DNA of 64,000 nt. Source: Hyphomicrobiales bacterium. GTDB taxonomy: Bacteria > Pseudomonadota > Alphaproteobacteria > Rhizobiales > Rhizobiaceae. Shown here piece by piece: positions 26,190 to 34,043 of the stretch. The stretch covers positions 1-64,000 of the forward strand of contig UCEY01000061.1 in assembly GCA_900471605.1 (NCBI GenBank), read 5' to 3'. Within the stretch, counting starts at the first letter, position 1, and the number at the start of each line of letters is the position of its first letter. The notes beneath the pieces are model-generated. The model was given only the letters and a program-made list of their open reading frames with translations. It was not told the origin of the DNA and did not search any database. The translations under genes were made by a program, and so were the position numbers.

Positions 26190-26624
26190 TCAAAACGGGA
26201 TCGAGTCCAAGTCGGACGACGGGTTGCCGTAGCTATCGCCGTCATCGACCTGTCGCTGCGGCTTCGCGTCGCCTGCGCCGTCCAACATCGTCAGCGTGGC
26301 GTTGAAGCCCTGCAGGACGATCTCTGTCGAATAACGGTCGTTGCCGCTCTGGTCCTGCCACTTTCTGGTTTGAAGCTGGCCCTCGATATAGAGCTTCGAG
26401 CCTTTCTTGACGTATTGCTCAACGACCTTGACGAGGCCATCGGTGAAGATGACGACCGTGTGATATTCAGCCCTCTCCCGACGCTCCCCGGAATTTTTAT
26501 CGCGCCATGTCTCATTCGTAGCCAGACGCAAGTTGGCGATGGCCCTACCGTCCTGAGTTCTCCTAATCTCAGGATCAGCACACGCATTCGCAACAAGAAT
26601 AACTTTATTGACCGATCCCGACAT
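26190..26624 (-). CDS. ssb: Phage single-stranded DNA-binding protein
   Basis: 144 residues. An OB-fold (about 1-110: SVNKVILVANACADPEIRRTQDG, LYIEGQLQTRKWQDQSG) is followed by a short flexible tail ending DLDSIPF, the SSB protein-interaction tip. The start at 26624 has AGGAG upstream. It overlaps the upstream HNH gene. It supports annealing by the Rad52-like protein and NinB. Confidence 0.95.
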   Translation of the reverse strand: MSGSVNKVILVANACADPEIRRTQDGRAIANLRLATNETWRDKNSGERRERAEYHTVVIFTDGLVKVVEQYVKKGSKLYIEGQLQTRKWQDQSGNDRYSTEIVLQGFNATLTMLDGAGDAKPQRQVDDGDSYGNPSSDLDSIPF

Positions 26625-27048
26625 AGGCGTCTCCTCTGGCAACCGCCGTCACGGTCGGGTAGCCAACGTTAAGTGTTTCAGCGATTGTTCTGAGAGAGGT
26701 GCCGGCTGAGATCCTTCGGCGGATCTCTTGGACGGTCGCCTCTTTAAGGTGTTTGCGATGGCCGCCAGCGCCGCGGCCCTTCGCCTTCATGTCGTTCATG
26801 TTGTCGGCGCGGGTTCCCACAAAAAGGTGACTTGGGTTCACGCAAGATCTGTTGTCGCAGCGATGGCAAACGTCCATCTGCTCGGGGATTTGACCAACAA
26901 ACATCTCGTAGGAGACACGATGGGCCGGCCCTTGCGAGGTATGCCCATAGCCATTGCCCTTTCCGGCACCAAGCCATGTCCAGCATTCAGTCTCGCTGAA
27001 TCCCTTCGTGTCGACCTTTTTAAGGAAAGCGATAATCCTGTTGGTCAC
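26605..27048 (-). CDS. HNH homing-type endonuclease with C-terminal HTH
   Basis: 147 residues from a GTG (27046-27048) that overlaps the Rad52-gene stop (GTGA) and has GGAGG upstream. The HNH region is SETECWTWLGAG... HRVSYEMFVG... CHRCDNRSCVNPSHLFVGT (about 15-75). After it come KATVQEIRRRISAGTSLRTIAETLNVG, a helix-turn-helix common to phage intron/intergenic homing nucleases. It may be a selfish insertion in the recombination operon. Confidence 0.88.
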   Translation of the reverse strand: MTNRIIAFLKKVDTKGFSETECWTWLGAGKGNGYGHTSQGPAHRVSYEMFVGQIPEQMDVCHRCDNRSCVNPSHLFVGTRADNMNDMKAKGRGAGGHRKHLKEATVQEIRRRISAGTSLRTIAETLNVGYPTVTAVARGDAYVGIGQ

Positions 27049-27839
27049 TCGCCGGCCTCCAGCGTAGACAATACGCGCTCGTCTACTGTTCGAGACCCTG
27101 GAAAGGTGTCTTGGATGTCCTGCACGATGCCGCGGCTGGCATCTTCCTGCCGCCTCAGATCGAAGCCGAGCTTGGTGAATTCGTCGTGGAGGTTCTTTTG
27201 CCAATCGGTCGGTAGCCTCTTGCGAAGCTGAACGCACTCGGCGTCCTTCCACCACCGCGCGAGATCCGCCGTGGCTTTGCAGAGGCGCATGTCCTCAACG
27301 AGCTTGGCGTAAAGCTCCCTATTGGTCTGATCCTTTGACGCGGCTTTCTGGGCCTCCTGCTTTGGAGGCTGACTGGTGGGCGGCGTCGTGCCTTCCACGT
27401 TCGATTGCGTCTTGTCGTAGAGCGCCAGGCCGAACGGGTTTCCGAACGTCATGAGCGCGCGCTTCATTGCGTCGGACTCCGCCTCCTTGATGGCGCTCTC
27501 ATGGGCAAGCCCAAGGTCTGCATCGATGCCGTGGCCGGCTCCGGTTCCTTCGCGGATGATGCGGCCCACCGTGATGCGAACCTTGGCGGTGTACGTCACG
27601 CCCCAGCCGTCGCGCTGATACTGGCCCTGACCGATCTTGCGTTCCCACTCCATGACGCAACGGCACTCAATGGTTTCCCGGTCCCACGCATCGAAACCGA
27701 AAATGCGGTTGGCCTCGTCGATCGCATGCCATGCCTCTATATAGGAGAGGATGGACTTGCCTTGTTCGCGGGTTTTCACCGCATCGCGCGCAAGAGGCGC
27801 CTTGAGGGCTTCCAGTTGTGTTTCGGTGAATTCGGTCAA
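27045..27839 (-). CDS. Rad52-family single-strand annealing protein
   Basis: 264 residues. The N-terminal 160 residues match the Rad52/Rad22 annealing fold: LSYIEAWHAIDEANRIFGFDAWDRET, then YTAKVRITV, then KEAESDAMKRALMTFGNPFGLALYD. The C-terminal part is linker plus a helical segment. It probably promotes RecA-independent annealing like Sak. It lies upstream of the HNH, ssb and ninB genes. Confidence 0.9.
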   Translation of the reverse strand: MTEFTETQLEALKAPLARDAVKTREQGKSILSYIEAWHAIDEANRIFGFDAWDRETIECRCVMEWERKIGQGQYQRDGWGVTYTAKVRITVGRIIREGTGAGHGIDADLGLAHESAIKEAESDAMKRALMTFGNPFGLALYDKTQSNVEGTTPPTSQPPKQEAQKAASKDQTNRELYAKLVEDMRLCKATADLARWWKDAECVQLRKRLPTDWQKNLHDEFTKLGFDLRRQEDASRGIVQDIQDTFPGSRTVDERVLSTLEAGE

Positions 27840-28594
27840 AGCACTTTCTCCTCAACGATATCGAATCCCTGAATTTTGCGGGTGCCAGCGCGCACGGCCT
27901 TGTCGGCTTGCTCCTGAATAAAGACCATCAGCTCGTCGCGGCGGGTCACCCATACCCAGGCCGCGGCTTCCTTGGCGTCGGTCATGACGGCTCGGTAGAC
28001 GGTACGGAGGCCGGTGGCGCGTCCTTCGCCCTTGGCGTGAGCCTTGGCGCCTTCAGCCTTGCGAGCGGTCTCGTCGGCTTCCTTGGCCTGCTTGACGAGC
28101 AGTTCGGCTTGCTCGCGCTCCGCAAGGTTGGCCTCGTCGCGCTGGCGTATGGCGGCAAGGGCTTCCTCCCGTTTCCGATCGGCTTCCTCACGGGCGAGGC
28201 GGGCGGCTTCCTGCTGCTTCCGATCCAGTTCGACCAGATACGGGCGCAGCGCGGCGTTGACGGCTTCCTCTGCCTTGATGGCGATGCCGGTGACGCTCTT
28301 GTTCTTGCCGATCAGTTCGTTGTAGGCTGCCTGGATGGCGTCCACTTCCTCCTGATACGGCTTGATGTCGAGCTTGCGGTTTTCGTCCGCAGCCTTGGCC
28401 GCTTTCTTGATGCGATCCTTCAGGGTGTTGAGTGCGTCGGCCTGCTGCTGGGTGGTGACGGGTTCGCCGTCCAGCCATAGCTTGGCCTCGTCGTACAGAT
28501 CCTGGATTGCTTGCTTCGAAATCTCGAAGGGGGTAGGCTCGGGAGGATTGTTCCCGCCGATGACGGCACGTTCATTCATCAATGCTGCGGTCAT
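27836..28594 (-). CDS. Prophage coiled-coil protein, unknown
   Basis: 252 residues. A long charged coiled coil (about 55-185, Ala/Glu/Arg/Lys rich) is followed by a globular C-terminus (VYRAVMTDAKEAAAWVWVTRRDELM). Similar proteins often precede Rad52-like or Erf genes in phages. A Gam-like or nuclease-partner role is possible but not shown by any motif. Confidence 0.7.
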   Translation of the reverse strand: MTAALMNERAVIGGNNPPEPTPFEISKQAIQDLYDEAKLWLDGEPVTTQQQADALNTLKDRIKKAAKAADENRKLDIKPYQEEVDAIQAAYNELIGKNKSVTGIAIKAEEAVNAALRPYLVELDRKQQEAARLAREEADRKREEALAAIRQRDEANLAEREQAELLVKQAKEADETARKAEGAKAHAKGEGRATGLRTVYRAVMTDAKEAAAWVWVTRRDELMVFIQEQADKAVRAGTRKIQGFDIVEEKVL

Positions 28595-28803
28595 TACGCT
28601 GCCTTCCTATGCTTCTGTTTCGGGGTGAACATCGCGGCATGTGCGGAATACCAAGCGGCCCGTTCATCGGCCTGCTCAGCTTCCCACAGGCAAACCTCGC
28701 GGCGGAAATCGTCGATCGTCTCGGAAGCTTCGGCGCGATAGTCTGCGGCCAGCTTCCGTGCCATCGCGGTGGCGTTCATGAACGTTTCATCTGCGGACAA
28801 CAT
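28594..28803 (-). CDS. Small prophage protein, unknown
   Basis: 69 residues from an ATG with AGGAG 9 bases upstream; joined to the next gene by TAATG. Mostly helical (FMNATAMARKLAADYRAEASETIDDFRRE). Bases 28804-28970 may also carry a tiny hydrophobic frame ending at 28787, but no start or ribosome site supports it. Confidence 0.6.
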   Translation of the reverse strand: MLSADETFMNATAMARKLAADYRAEASETIDDFRREVCLWEAEQADERAAWYSAHAAMFTPKQKHRKAA

Positions 28804-28970
28804 GAACGCTCTCCTGCTGAACTTTAGCCTGGCGCTCCATCTCAGGAGCACCGAAGGCGATGAATGAAACTGAGATGGCAGCGAACGCCGCGACCAAAGC
28901 AAGCTGGATGCGGATGCAGGGGCGGAACGCGAGGACATGGTCCGCTGAGGCTTTGGAATGGACACCGAGG

Positions 28971-29174
28971 TCAGTTCGCACTTGGAACCTCCTCTTTAAG
29001 CCGTTCGAAAATCCGCTTGGTGCAGAACATGAGGCCGCCCTTGAAAGCGACCGTATCGTCATCGACCGTGATCTCTTTCCCAGTCCGTTCATCTTTGATG
29101 ACCGTGCCTGGGTCTACCTGCATCACATGCAGGCCGTTGAACGGGACCGTGTTGTAGAAAGCCGGGTGTCCCAT
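28971..29174 (-). CDS. Small prophage protein, unknown
   Basis: 67 residues, beta-rich (TVIKDERTGKEITVDDDTVAFKGGLMF). It directly abuts the upstream 223-residue gene. No family recognised. Confidence 0.6.
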   Translation of the reverse strand: MGHPAFYNTVPFNGLHVMQVDPGTVIKDERTGKEITVDDDTVAFKGGLMFCTKRIFERLKEEVPSAN

Positions 29175-29846
29175 CTACGCGCCCTCCCGCTCAGAGGCGT
29201 TGAGGGCTGACCGATTGTGAGCGCTTAGCTGAGCTTCAAGTTCACGGCGCTTGCGTTCGTGCTCAAGCTCGTCGGCGCGCTCGTACCACCACTCTCCGGG
29301 CGAGCCGCCGCCCTCACCGAAGCCGCCGGCGCATACCGCATCAACGGCGGAGATTTCATCGGACAACTGTTTGTCAGTCAGTGCGCGGGCCGAAACCTTG
29401 TTGCGCAGCCGCTCGATCTCAGCGCGAGCCCTGACAAGCTCTTCGCAAGCCAGATCCATCACGGTATAGGCTTCCGGCTGGTATCCAGTGATGCCGGCGC
29501 CGATGATCTTCATCCATTTGTCGAGGTCGCCCTCGAAGCGAAGCCGCTCATTCTCGACAGCCTGAGACTGCTCCGCATCCTTTGCGGCGATCAGTGCCTT
29601 GTGGGCTTCGAAGGCCGAAGAAATCCTGTCAGCGAGCGTTGCCCACTCTTCGTCACCTGTCGCTGTAGAATAAGCGAACAAGAACTCTTCGGGATTCCTA
29701 GCCTGCTGTTCTTGACCGCTCTGTCGCTCCGCCATCAGGAACTTGCCGATAGTCTCGACAATGCCGTCGCTGTCCATCTGCTCGCATTCGAGGTAGCAGG
29801 CCTTGGCAGCACGCTTGAGGTCTTCTGGGATTGAAACGTCGCTCAT
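29175..29846 (-). CDS. Prophage protein, unknown
   Basis: 223 residues, acidic and helical. A short WWYERADELEHERKRRELEAQL segment near the C-terminus resembles coiled-coil tails of phage early proteins. Coupled to the upstream gene by an ATGA overlap. Confidence 0.6.
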   Translation of the reverse strand: MSDVSIPEDLKRAAKACYLECEQMDSDGIVETIGKFLMAERQSGQEQQARNPEEFLFAYSTATGDEEWATLADRISSAFEAHKALIAAKDAEQSQAVENERLRFEGDLDKWMKIIGAGITGYQPEAYTVMDLACEELVRARAEIERLRNKVSARALTDKQLSDEISAVDAVCAGGFGEGGGSPGEWWYERADELEHERKRRELEAQLSAHNRSALNASEREGA

Positions 29847-30262
29847 TCTGCAGCCCCATGATTGTGTTCGAGAGAAGCGCCCTTAACCGGATGGCCGGGA
29901 AGAGTGTCGATGTAGGCGATCAGGCGGCGTTCGTGGGTGTCGCTGTAGACTGACGAGCGCGTGAAGGTGGTCCTCCGAAAGTCTGCGACACCCTCGCGCA
30001 TACCCTGTTCTTCCTCGGCAAAGGCTTCGGCGGCAGCATCACTGGCCTCGATCTCGGAGGCGATGCGTTCGAACAGCATGCGGTTGAACGTGCCCTTGAG
30101 CATGTTTGCTCGTGACAGGGTAGGGCCCTTGTCGAAGGTGATCGACGTGACGTAGAACTCGCCATCGTATCCGTCGCCAGCGCTTTCGAGCGTTGCGGTC
30201 CCAGATGCGTAGAGGCCTTCGCCCATCAGATATATTTCTTCGAATGGGTACTGCATGTTCAT
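29843..30262 (-). CDS. Prophage protein, unknown
   Basis: 139 residues: beta-rich N-terminus (YLMGEGLYASGTATLESAG) and an acidic helix (ASEIEASDAAAEAFAEEEQ). No motif recognised. Second or third gene of the leftward early operon. Confidence 0.6.
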   Translation of the reverse strand: MNMQYPFEEIYLMGEGLYASGTATLESAGDGYDGEFYVTSITFDKGPTLSRANMLKGTFNRMLFERIASEIEASDAAAEAFAEEEQGMREGVADFRRTTFTRSSVYSDTHERRLIAYIDTLPGHPVKGASLEHNHGAAE

Positions 30263-30291
30263 GCCCTCCGTGGGATGAAGCGGGTGAGGGG

Positions 30292-30516
30292 TTAGGCTGC
30301 CCGAATGAGGGGTTCGTCATATGCCTCACGAGGGAGGAGCTTTGTGCCGTCAGGCGCCTTCCAGTATGCCGCTCCGAATGTTCGGATCAGGAACTTCGCG
30401 TGAGCCAATCCGGCAGCGTATGATCGACTGGATTCCCAGTTGCGATACTGGTCGCTGTAGCGATAGGGCTGTTTCTCGTATTTCTGGTAAGGCGACTTGC
30501 CTTTTGCTTCGGTCAT
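30292..30516 (-). CDS. Small prophage protein, unknown
   Basis: 74 residues, rich in Tyr, Arg and Lys (PYQKYEKQPYRYSDQYRNW). Soluble; function unknown. It is preceded by AGGGAATAGAGGAA, a good ribosome site. Confidence 0.55.
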   Translation of the reverse strand: MTEAKGKSPYQKYEKQPYRYSDQYRNWESSRSYAAGLAHAKFLIRTFGAAYWKAPDGTKLLPREAYDEPLIRAA

Positions 30517-30600
30517 TTCCTCTATTCCCTCTGTTCCGCGATATGTTGGGGGTGGTGTTCCGTTTCGGCGTCCCCCGCGAACGGGAGACGCCGAAGGGGA

Positions 30601-30804
30601 TCAGGCTTCATCGAGATCGGAGAGCGCCTCTTTGAGGTTCGCCGAAGCTTCGGTGATAATTTCCTTGAGGCGCTTGAGCTCTTCTGCGAGCTCGTCGTAA
30701 TCGTCGGAGCTGACCCAATCGCCGTTGCTGACTTCCGTCATCACGCCTTCGCGCTGGCTGTAATCGCCTTCCTGCTTCAGGTCGTATCGCTTCACGTCTG
30801 CCAT
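30601..30804 (-). CDS. First gene of leftward early operon, unknown acidic protein
   Basis: 67 residues from the ATG at 30804 with GAGGAGAAG upstream; longer open-frame starts would overlap the operators. Acidic helix at the C-terminus (YDELAEELKRLKEIITEASANLKEALSDLDEA). It lies 53 bp from the left operator, so it is the first product of the left early promoter. Confidence 0.65.
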   Translation of the reverse strand: MADVKRYDLKQEGDYSQREGVMTEVSNGDWVSSDDYDELAEELKRLKEIITEASANLKEALSDLDEA

Positions 30805-31393
30805 CGTCTTCTCCTCGTTTGCGAAGGTCTTGCCTCGCTGTGGTGTTGAGGAGAGTATGCATAATGCACATCGCAGCGTCAACAAGAAAATGCGTTACGC
30901 ATGTTTTTTCTTGCGCCAAATCGAATCAGGGATTAGAAAAGAGAAAGGCCGCGCAGAGGGCTTAATCTCTGGCGGCCTGTTGGTAGCGGTTTTGACCCTC
31001 GGAAGTTTTCTCCGCTGCCAAATGTTACAAAAGTGTTCTACCTTACGCAAATGTAACTTTCAACGAAAAAACCTCCGAACGAGTTCCCGATCTCCATAAA
31101 TCGGAGCATACGGACCCGAGACGCCGCTTATCCAGGGCTAACCGGATCTAGGAAAGGCATATGGAAGGAAGCGCGGGCATCAAGACGGCCCTATCTGGTA
31201 GGCAATGCCAGAGATAAACGACTATCGAGCTGAGGTTCCGGCGCAAATGCCGACCAACGGGAGTGCAGGACCCTAACTTACCCCGGTAGCATCCGGGATA
31301 GATCCTGGTCGATAAAGCGCCGGTGTCCAGACATGCGTATACGATGGAATAGGACGAGAGGACTGCTAACCTCAGCCTCGTCTTATTGATGAA
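30805..31393. other. Immunity-region intergenic stretch, no gene assigned
   Basis: This 589-bp gap lies between the left operon and the repressor 3' end. Bases 30857-30902 carry operator-like palindromes and presumably the left promoter. Bases 31101-31393 contain no convincing frame. They hold GACGAG (about 31353) and CTCGTC (about 31376), a possible stem just beyond the repressor stop, with no T-run. An open frame at 30830-31099 (+) runs through the operators and is not protein-like. Confidence 0.5.
30857..30902. promoter_or_regulatory. Left operators (OL-like)
   Basis: ATGCGT-T-ACGCAT at 30890-30902 is a perfect palindrome. ATGCAT-A-ATGCAC at 30857-30869 is a diverged copy. They lie just upstream of the leftward operon and match the sites between repressor and cro, as in lambda OL/OR. 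Confidence 0.75.
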
Positions 31394-32101
31394 CTATGGC
31401 TTTCGAAGGATCCAAAGCACCTTCCCAATGATCTGAATATCTTCGTCTTCAGGGACGCGATAAAGCCGGATCGGCTCTTGGTGTGCCGGATCGTTACTCT
31501 CAGGCCACAGCTCATACCCATCTGCAGCTTGGCGAACGCGCTTTGCTGTCCTCATAACCATCTGTCCGTCAAACTTCCGACGTTCTACAATGACAAGGTC
31601 ATCGGGAAGAATGTCTACACCCGATTTGATCGTGTCGAGGCAAACGAGCCTATCGCCGTGGTTGGCTCTTTTATTTAAGCAGTTCCCTTCAACAATAAGT
31701 GAGAATTGCCATTCGACCGGATAGCCGCCAACACTCGGTACATATTCGACGTCCTCTTCGCTGAAATCCATCTCTTCGACGCTAAGCCAATTATTGGCAG
31801 CGACCCTCCCAATGACGCGTACGCTCCCTATCGGCGCCGTACTACTTATGAGCTGTATATTTGCGCCTTCTGTATTAGAGGGTCCTTGCCCTTCGCCTGT
31901 CAACAGCCAACCATGGCTCACACGGAAGGCCTTCGCATATTTATCAGCTGCCCTGACAATCCCCCGGGTTCCATTTTCGTGCTGGTTGTAAGTTTCGTAA
32001 GACCACCCGAAAAAGCGAGCAGCATCTTTCGCGGTCTCGAACCCACGGATTCTTCGAGCTTGTTCAAGCCGCTTGGCGGCGTCTGGACGGTCATCAAACA
32101 T
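31394..32101 (-). CDS. LexA/CI-like phage repressor, altered peptidase site
   Basis: 235 residues. An N-terminal helix-turn-helix (about 8-65: RLEQARRIRGFETAKDAARFFGWSYETYNQHENG) is joined to an S24-type C-terminal domain (about 95-235). The usual Ser nucleophile motif GDSM reads GNCLN (Cys141). The catalytic Lys is kept (Lys187 in RTAKRV). The usual Ala-Gly cleavage bond is AAN at 101-103. It should hold lysogeny by binding the operators beside it; RecA-stimulated self-cleavage may be impaired. No ribosome site is seen before its ATG. Confidence 0.9.
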   Translation of the reverse strand: MFDDRPDAAKRLEQARRIRGFETAKDAARFFGWSYETYNQHENGTRGIVRAADKYAKAFRVSHGWLLTGEGQGPSNTEGANIQLISSTAPIGSVRVIGRVAANNWLSVEEMDFSEEDVEYVPSVGGYPVEWQFSLIVEGNCLNKRANHGDRLVCLDTIKSGVDILPDDLVIVERRKFDGQMVMRTAKRVRQAADGYELWPESNDPAHQEPIRLYRVPEDEDIQIIGKVLWILRKP

Positions 32102-32105
32102 AATA

Positions 32106-32165
32106 ATGCGTAAAGCATATTTTCGGTATGCGTTTCGACTTGACTATTCGATGTGCGTTACGCAT
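32106..32165. promoter_or_regulatory. Right operator triplet (OR-like)
   Basis: Sites at 32106-32118 (ATGCGT-A-AAGCAT), 32128-32140 (ATGCGT with a poor right half) and 32153-32165 (GTGCGT-T-ACGCAT) are spaced 22 and 25 bp apart, start to start. They fill the gap between repressor and cro, the layout of a three-site genetic switch. Confidence 0.75.
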
Positions 32166-32168
32166 ACT
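32140..32168 (+). promoter_or_regulatory. Rightward early promoter (PR-like)
   Basis: TTGACT (32140-32145), 17-bp spacer, CATACT (32163-32168). The third operator overlaps the spacer and -10. Predicted transcription start is at or next to the cro ATG (32176), so the cro message may be leaderless. Confidence 0.6.
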
Positions 32169-32175
32169 ACCCCAC

Positions 32176-32370
32176 ATGCAGAACACGATTGACCTCAAGC
32201 AGCTTCGCAAGATCCGGAATTGGACCCAGGAAGAAATGGGCGCCCATTTCGGTGTCGATAAGTCAACCGTATGGCGTTGGGAGAATGAAGGCATCCCAGA
32301 CCGTGGGGTGACGCGGAAGGCGATCGAGCGCGAATGGGACGCCGCGAAGCAGGCGGGGGCGGCACAGTGA
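32176..32370 (+). CDS. Cro-like HTH protein
   Basis: 64 residues, a single helix-turn-helix (TIDLKQLRKIRNWTQEEMGAHFGVDKSTVWRWENEGIP). It is divergent from the repressor, and operators lie between them. It probably represses the repressor promoter and commits to lytic growth. No Shine-Dalgarno is present upstream, consistent with a leaderless message. The in-frame start at 32128 would run through the operators and is rejected. Confidence 0.88.
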   Translation: MQNTIDLKQLRKIRNWTQEEMGAHFGVDKSTVWRWENEGIPDRGVTRKAIEREWDAAKQAGAAQ

Positions 32371-32702
32371 CAACGCTTTCCTCGAAAGCCATCAAGGCTG
32401 TCCGTAAGCCCCATTGTTGCGAGCAATGCAACACGATGATTCAAGCAGGTGAACCGGCCCATTATGATTTCGGCATCTGGGATGGCTATGCCTTCAGCAC
32501 GTGGGTTCATCCCGAATGCCGTGCAGCCGCCCACGAATACGCCACCCTCAATGACCTCTGGTTCGAAGATTATCCGTGGTTCCAGCACATGGATGACAGC
32601 GAGCATGAGCATCACGGTTGGTTGCTCGAAAAGCACCCGGTAGTGGCCCAACGGCTCCGCATCCCCTCCAAAGCAAAGCAATCAAAGGCAGCCGAACTAT
32701 GA
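32367..32702 (+). CDS. Prophage protein with Cys-rich motif
   Basis: 111 residues from a GTG overlapping the cro stop (GTGA). It has CCEQCNTMIQAGEP and HPECRAAAHEY, a likely zinc-binding module of two Cys pairs and His/Cys. Similar small zinc proteins occur early in phage operons; role unknown. Confidence 0.7.
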   Translation: MTTLSSKAIKAVRKPHCCEQCNTMIQAGEPAHYDFGIWDGYAFSTWVHPECRAAAHEYATLNDLWFEDYPWFQHMDDSEHEHHGWLLEKHPVVAQRLRIPSKAKQSKAAEL

Positions 32703-32914
32703 GCAAGAGCGGTTGGACATACCCAACGGGAACGTCGCCACAGACTTCTGAGGCGCGAGCTTGCAACTGTGTAGGCCCGCAGAACGGGCAGCCTCTCTGC
32801 CCTTGCATGATGAGGGGCGTAACGGTCGAGAACGGACGGTATGTGCGGAAACAAGATCTCGGCCCGGTCAAGCCTACATTCGAGCGGTTTCTCGACGGGT
32901 ACGGGGTCAAGTGA
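32699..32914 (+). CDS. Small Cys-rich prophage protein
   Basis: 71 residues, ATGA overlap with the previous stop. ACNCVGPQNGQPLCPCMMRGV suggests a compact metal-binding turn. Unknown function. Confidence 0.6.
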   Translation: MSKSGWTYPTGTSPQTSEARACNCVGPQNGQPLCPCMMRGVTVENGRYVRKQDLGPVKPTFERFLDGYGVK

Positions 32915-33040
32915 ATGCTCACCATTCCCAAGCCCATCGCTGATGTATCCGCCCAACGCTCCATAGAAGGCAGAGACCGTCATACCCCGAAAGGCCCGAG
33001 CCGGTTTGCGGCCAAGGCGAAGAACGCAGGTGCGAAATGA
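32915..33040 (+). CDS. Tiny basic prophage protein
   Basis: 41 residues, starting directly after the previous stop and overlapping the next start (ATGA). Lys/Arg-rich C-terminus (KGPSRFAAKAKNAGAK). Supported mainly by perfect packing in the coupled operon. Confidence 0.5.
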   Translation: MLTIPKPIADVSAQRSIEGRDRHTPKGPSRFAAKAKNAGAK

Positions 33041-33234
33041 CATCGAACGATTGGAAAGAGATTTTTGCATTTTACGTGGCTTGGATCGGCGGATCTGTGG
33101 CTTCTGAAATCTACGCGAATACCATCGGCAGCTTGGTTTGTGTGGCCGTCATCGCGCTGGGATGCGGTCTTGTTTCGACGTTGCTCATTGCTTCCTCCAA
33201 AGCCCAACCCTCCCCGAATAAGGAGGGCGAGTAG
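33037..33234 (+). CDS. Small membrane protein, prophage
   Basis: 65 residues with two hydrophobic segments (about 8-27 and 31-52: SLVCVAVIALGCGLVSTLLIASS). Inner-membrane location expected; role unknown. Abuts the next gene. Confidence 0.6.
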   Translation: MTSNDWKEIFAFYVAWIGGSVASEIYANTIGSLVCVAVIALGCGLVSTLLIASSKAQPSPNKEGE

Positions 33235-33525
33235 ATGATCGACTGGCAGAAGACGGCTTCGGCAGTGATCGACGGCGTTCACAGAAGCCTCCCGGCAGAT
33301 GCTGATCTAAAAGCTCGGCAGAAAGCATTGAAGGGCGCCTTCCCTTGGGAATTTGGCGCGACAAGCTGGGGCCGGAAGGTTCGTGCAAAGTACACACGGG
33401 CATATCTCGAAAAGTACGGACTTCCTACGCTTAACCCTCCGCCGGCATCAGAGCACCTTTCTCCTCTTGAGCGAATGATTGCTCGCGCGAAGGCTGCGGA
33501 ACAAGCGAAAGGAACCCCAACATGA
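33235..33525 (+). CDS. Prophage protein, unknown
   Basis: 96 residues. FPWEFGATSWGRKVRAKYTRAYLEKYGL looks like a folded core with aromatic residues; the rest is helical. No family recognised. ATGA overlap with the next gene. Confidence 0.6.
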   Translation: MIDWQKTASAVIDGVHRSLPADADLKARQKALKGAFPWEFGATSWGRKVRAKYTRAYLEKYGLPTLNPPPASEHLSPLERMIARAKAAEQAKGTPT

Positions 33526-33755
33526 CTAACGAGAGACACGAGAAGGCGCTCGAAGCTGCAGAGTGGATCGAGCACGACGGCCAAGGCATGCCGATCGACG
33601 GAAAAACGATGGTTCAGATCATCTGCCGCGACGGTTGGAAGAGCTACTGGCCGCACGAAGCGAGAGACCACGATTACTATTCTTGGACCGGCGAAAAGTA
33701 CGACATCACACACTATCGCATTGTCGCACCCAACCACTTCACCAACGGAGAGTAA
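33522..33755 (+). CDS. Prophage protein, unknown
   Basis: 77 residues with many Trp/Tyr/His (DGWKSYWPHEARDHDYYSWTGEKYDITHYRIV). Such small aromatic-rich domains occur in phage early operons without assigned function. Confidence 0.6.
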   Translation: MTNERHEKALEAAEWIEHDGQGMPIDGKTMVQIICRDGWKSYWPHEARDHDYYSWTGEKYDITHYRIVAPNHFTNGE

Positions 33756-33759
33756 CACC

Positions 33760-33945
33760 ATGACCGTCATCCTCGCATGTGGTGCAGCATTCGTTCTCGC
33801 AATATTCATCCTCGTGTTCTCGCTGGCCAGGACGGCCAAGGGCAACGCCTACGAGCAGCAGGCTGACGACGACGCGCAAATGGCAGCGCTGATCGAGCAT
33901 CGGCTATCTGTTGAGCTCGAGCACGATCTCTTCGCAACCAAGTAA
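33760..33945 (+). CDS. Small single-span membrane protein, prophage
   Basis: 61 residues: an N-terminal transmembrane helix (3-24) and an acidic helical tail (EQQADDDAQMAALIEH). The ATG at 33760 avoids overlap with the upstream gene. Confidence 0.55.
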   Translation: MTVILACGAAFVLAIFILVFSLARTAKGNAYEQQADDDAQMAALIEHRLSVELEHDLFATK

Positions 33946-34043
33946 TCCAGTTTGGTGCGGCGGGGGACGCCTCCTCTATCTCGCTCACCAAGGCGACCGG
34001 CTCACCACCCCTCCCAGGCTGGGTCGGTCGCCACCAATTCGCA

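Noticed and set aside
30830..31099. 89-codon plus-strand frame in the immunity gap
   Set aside because: It runs through both left operators and its translation is not protein-like.
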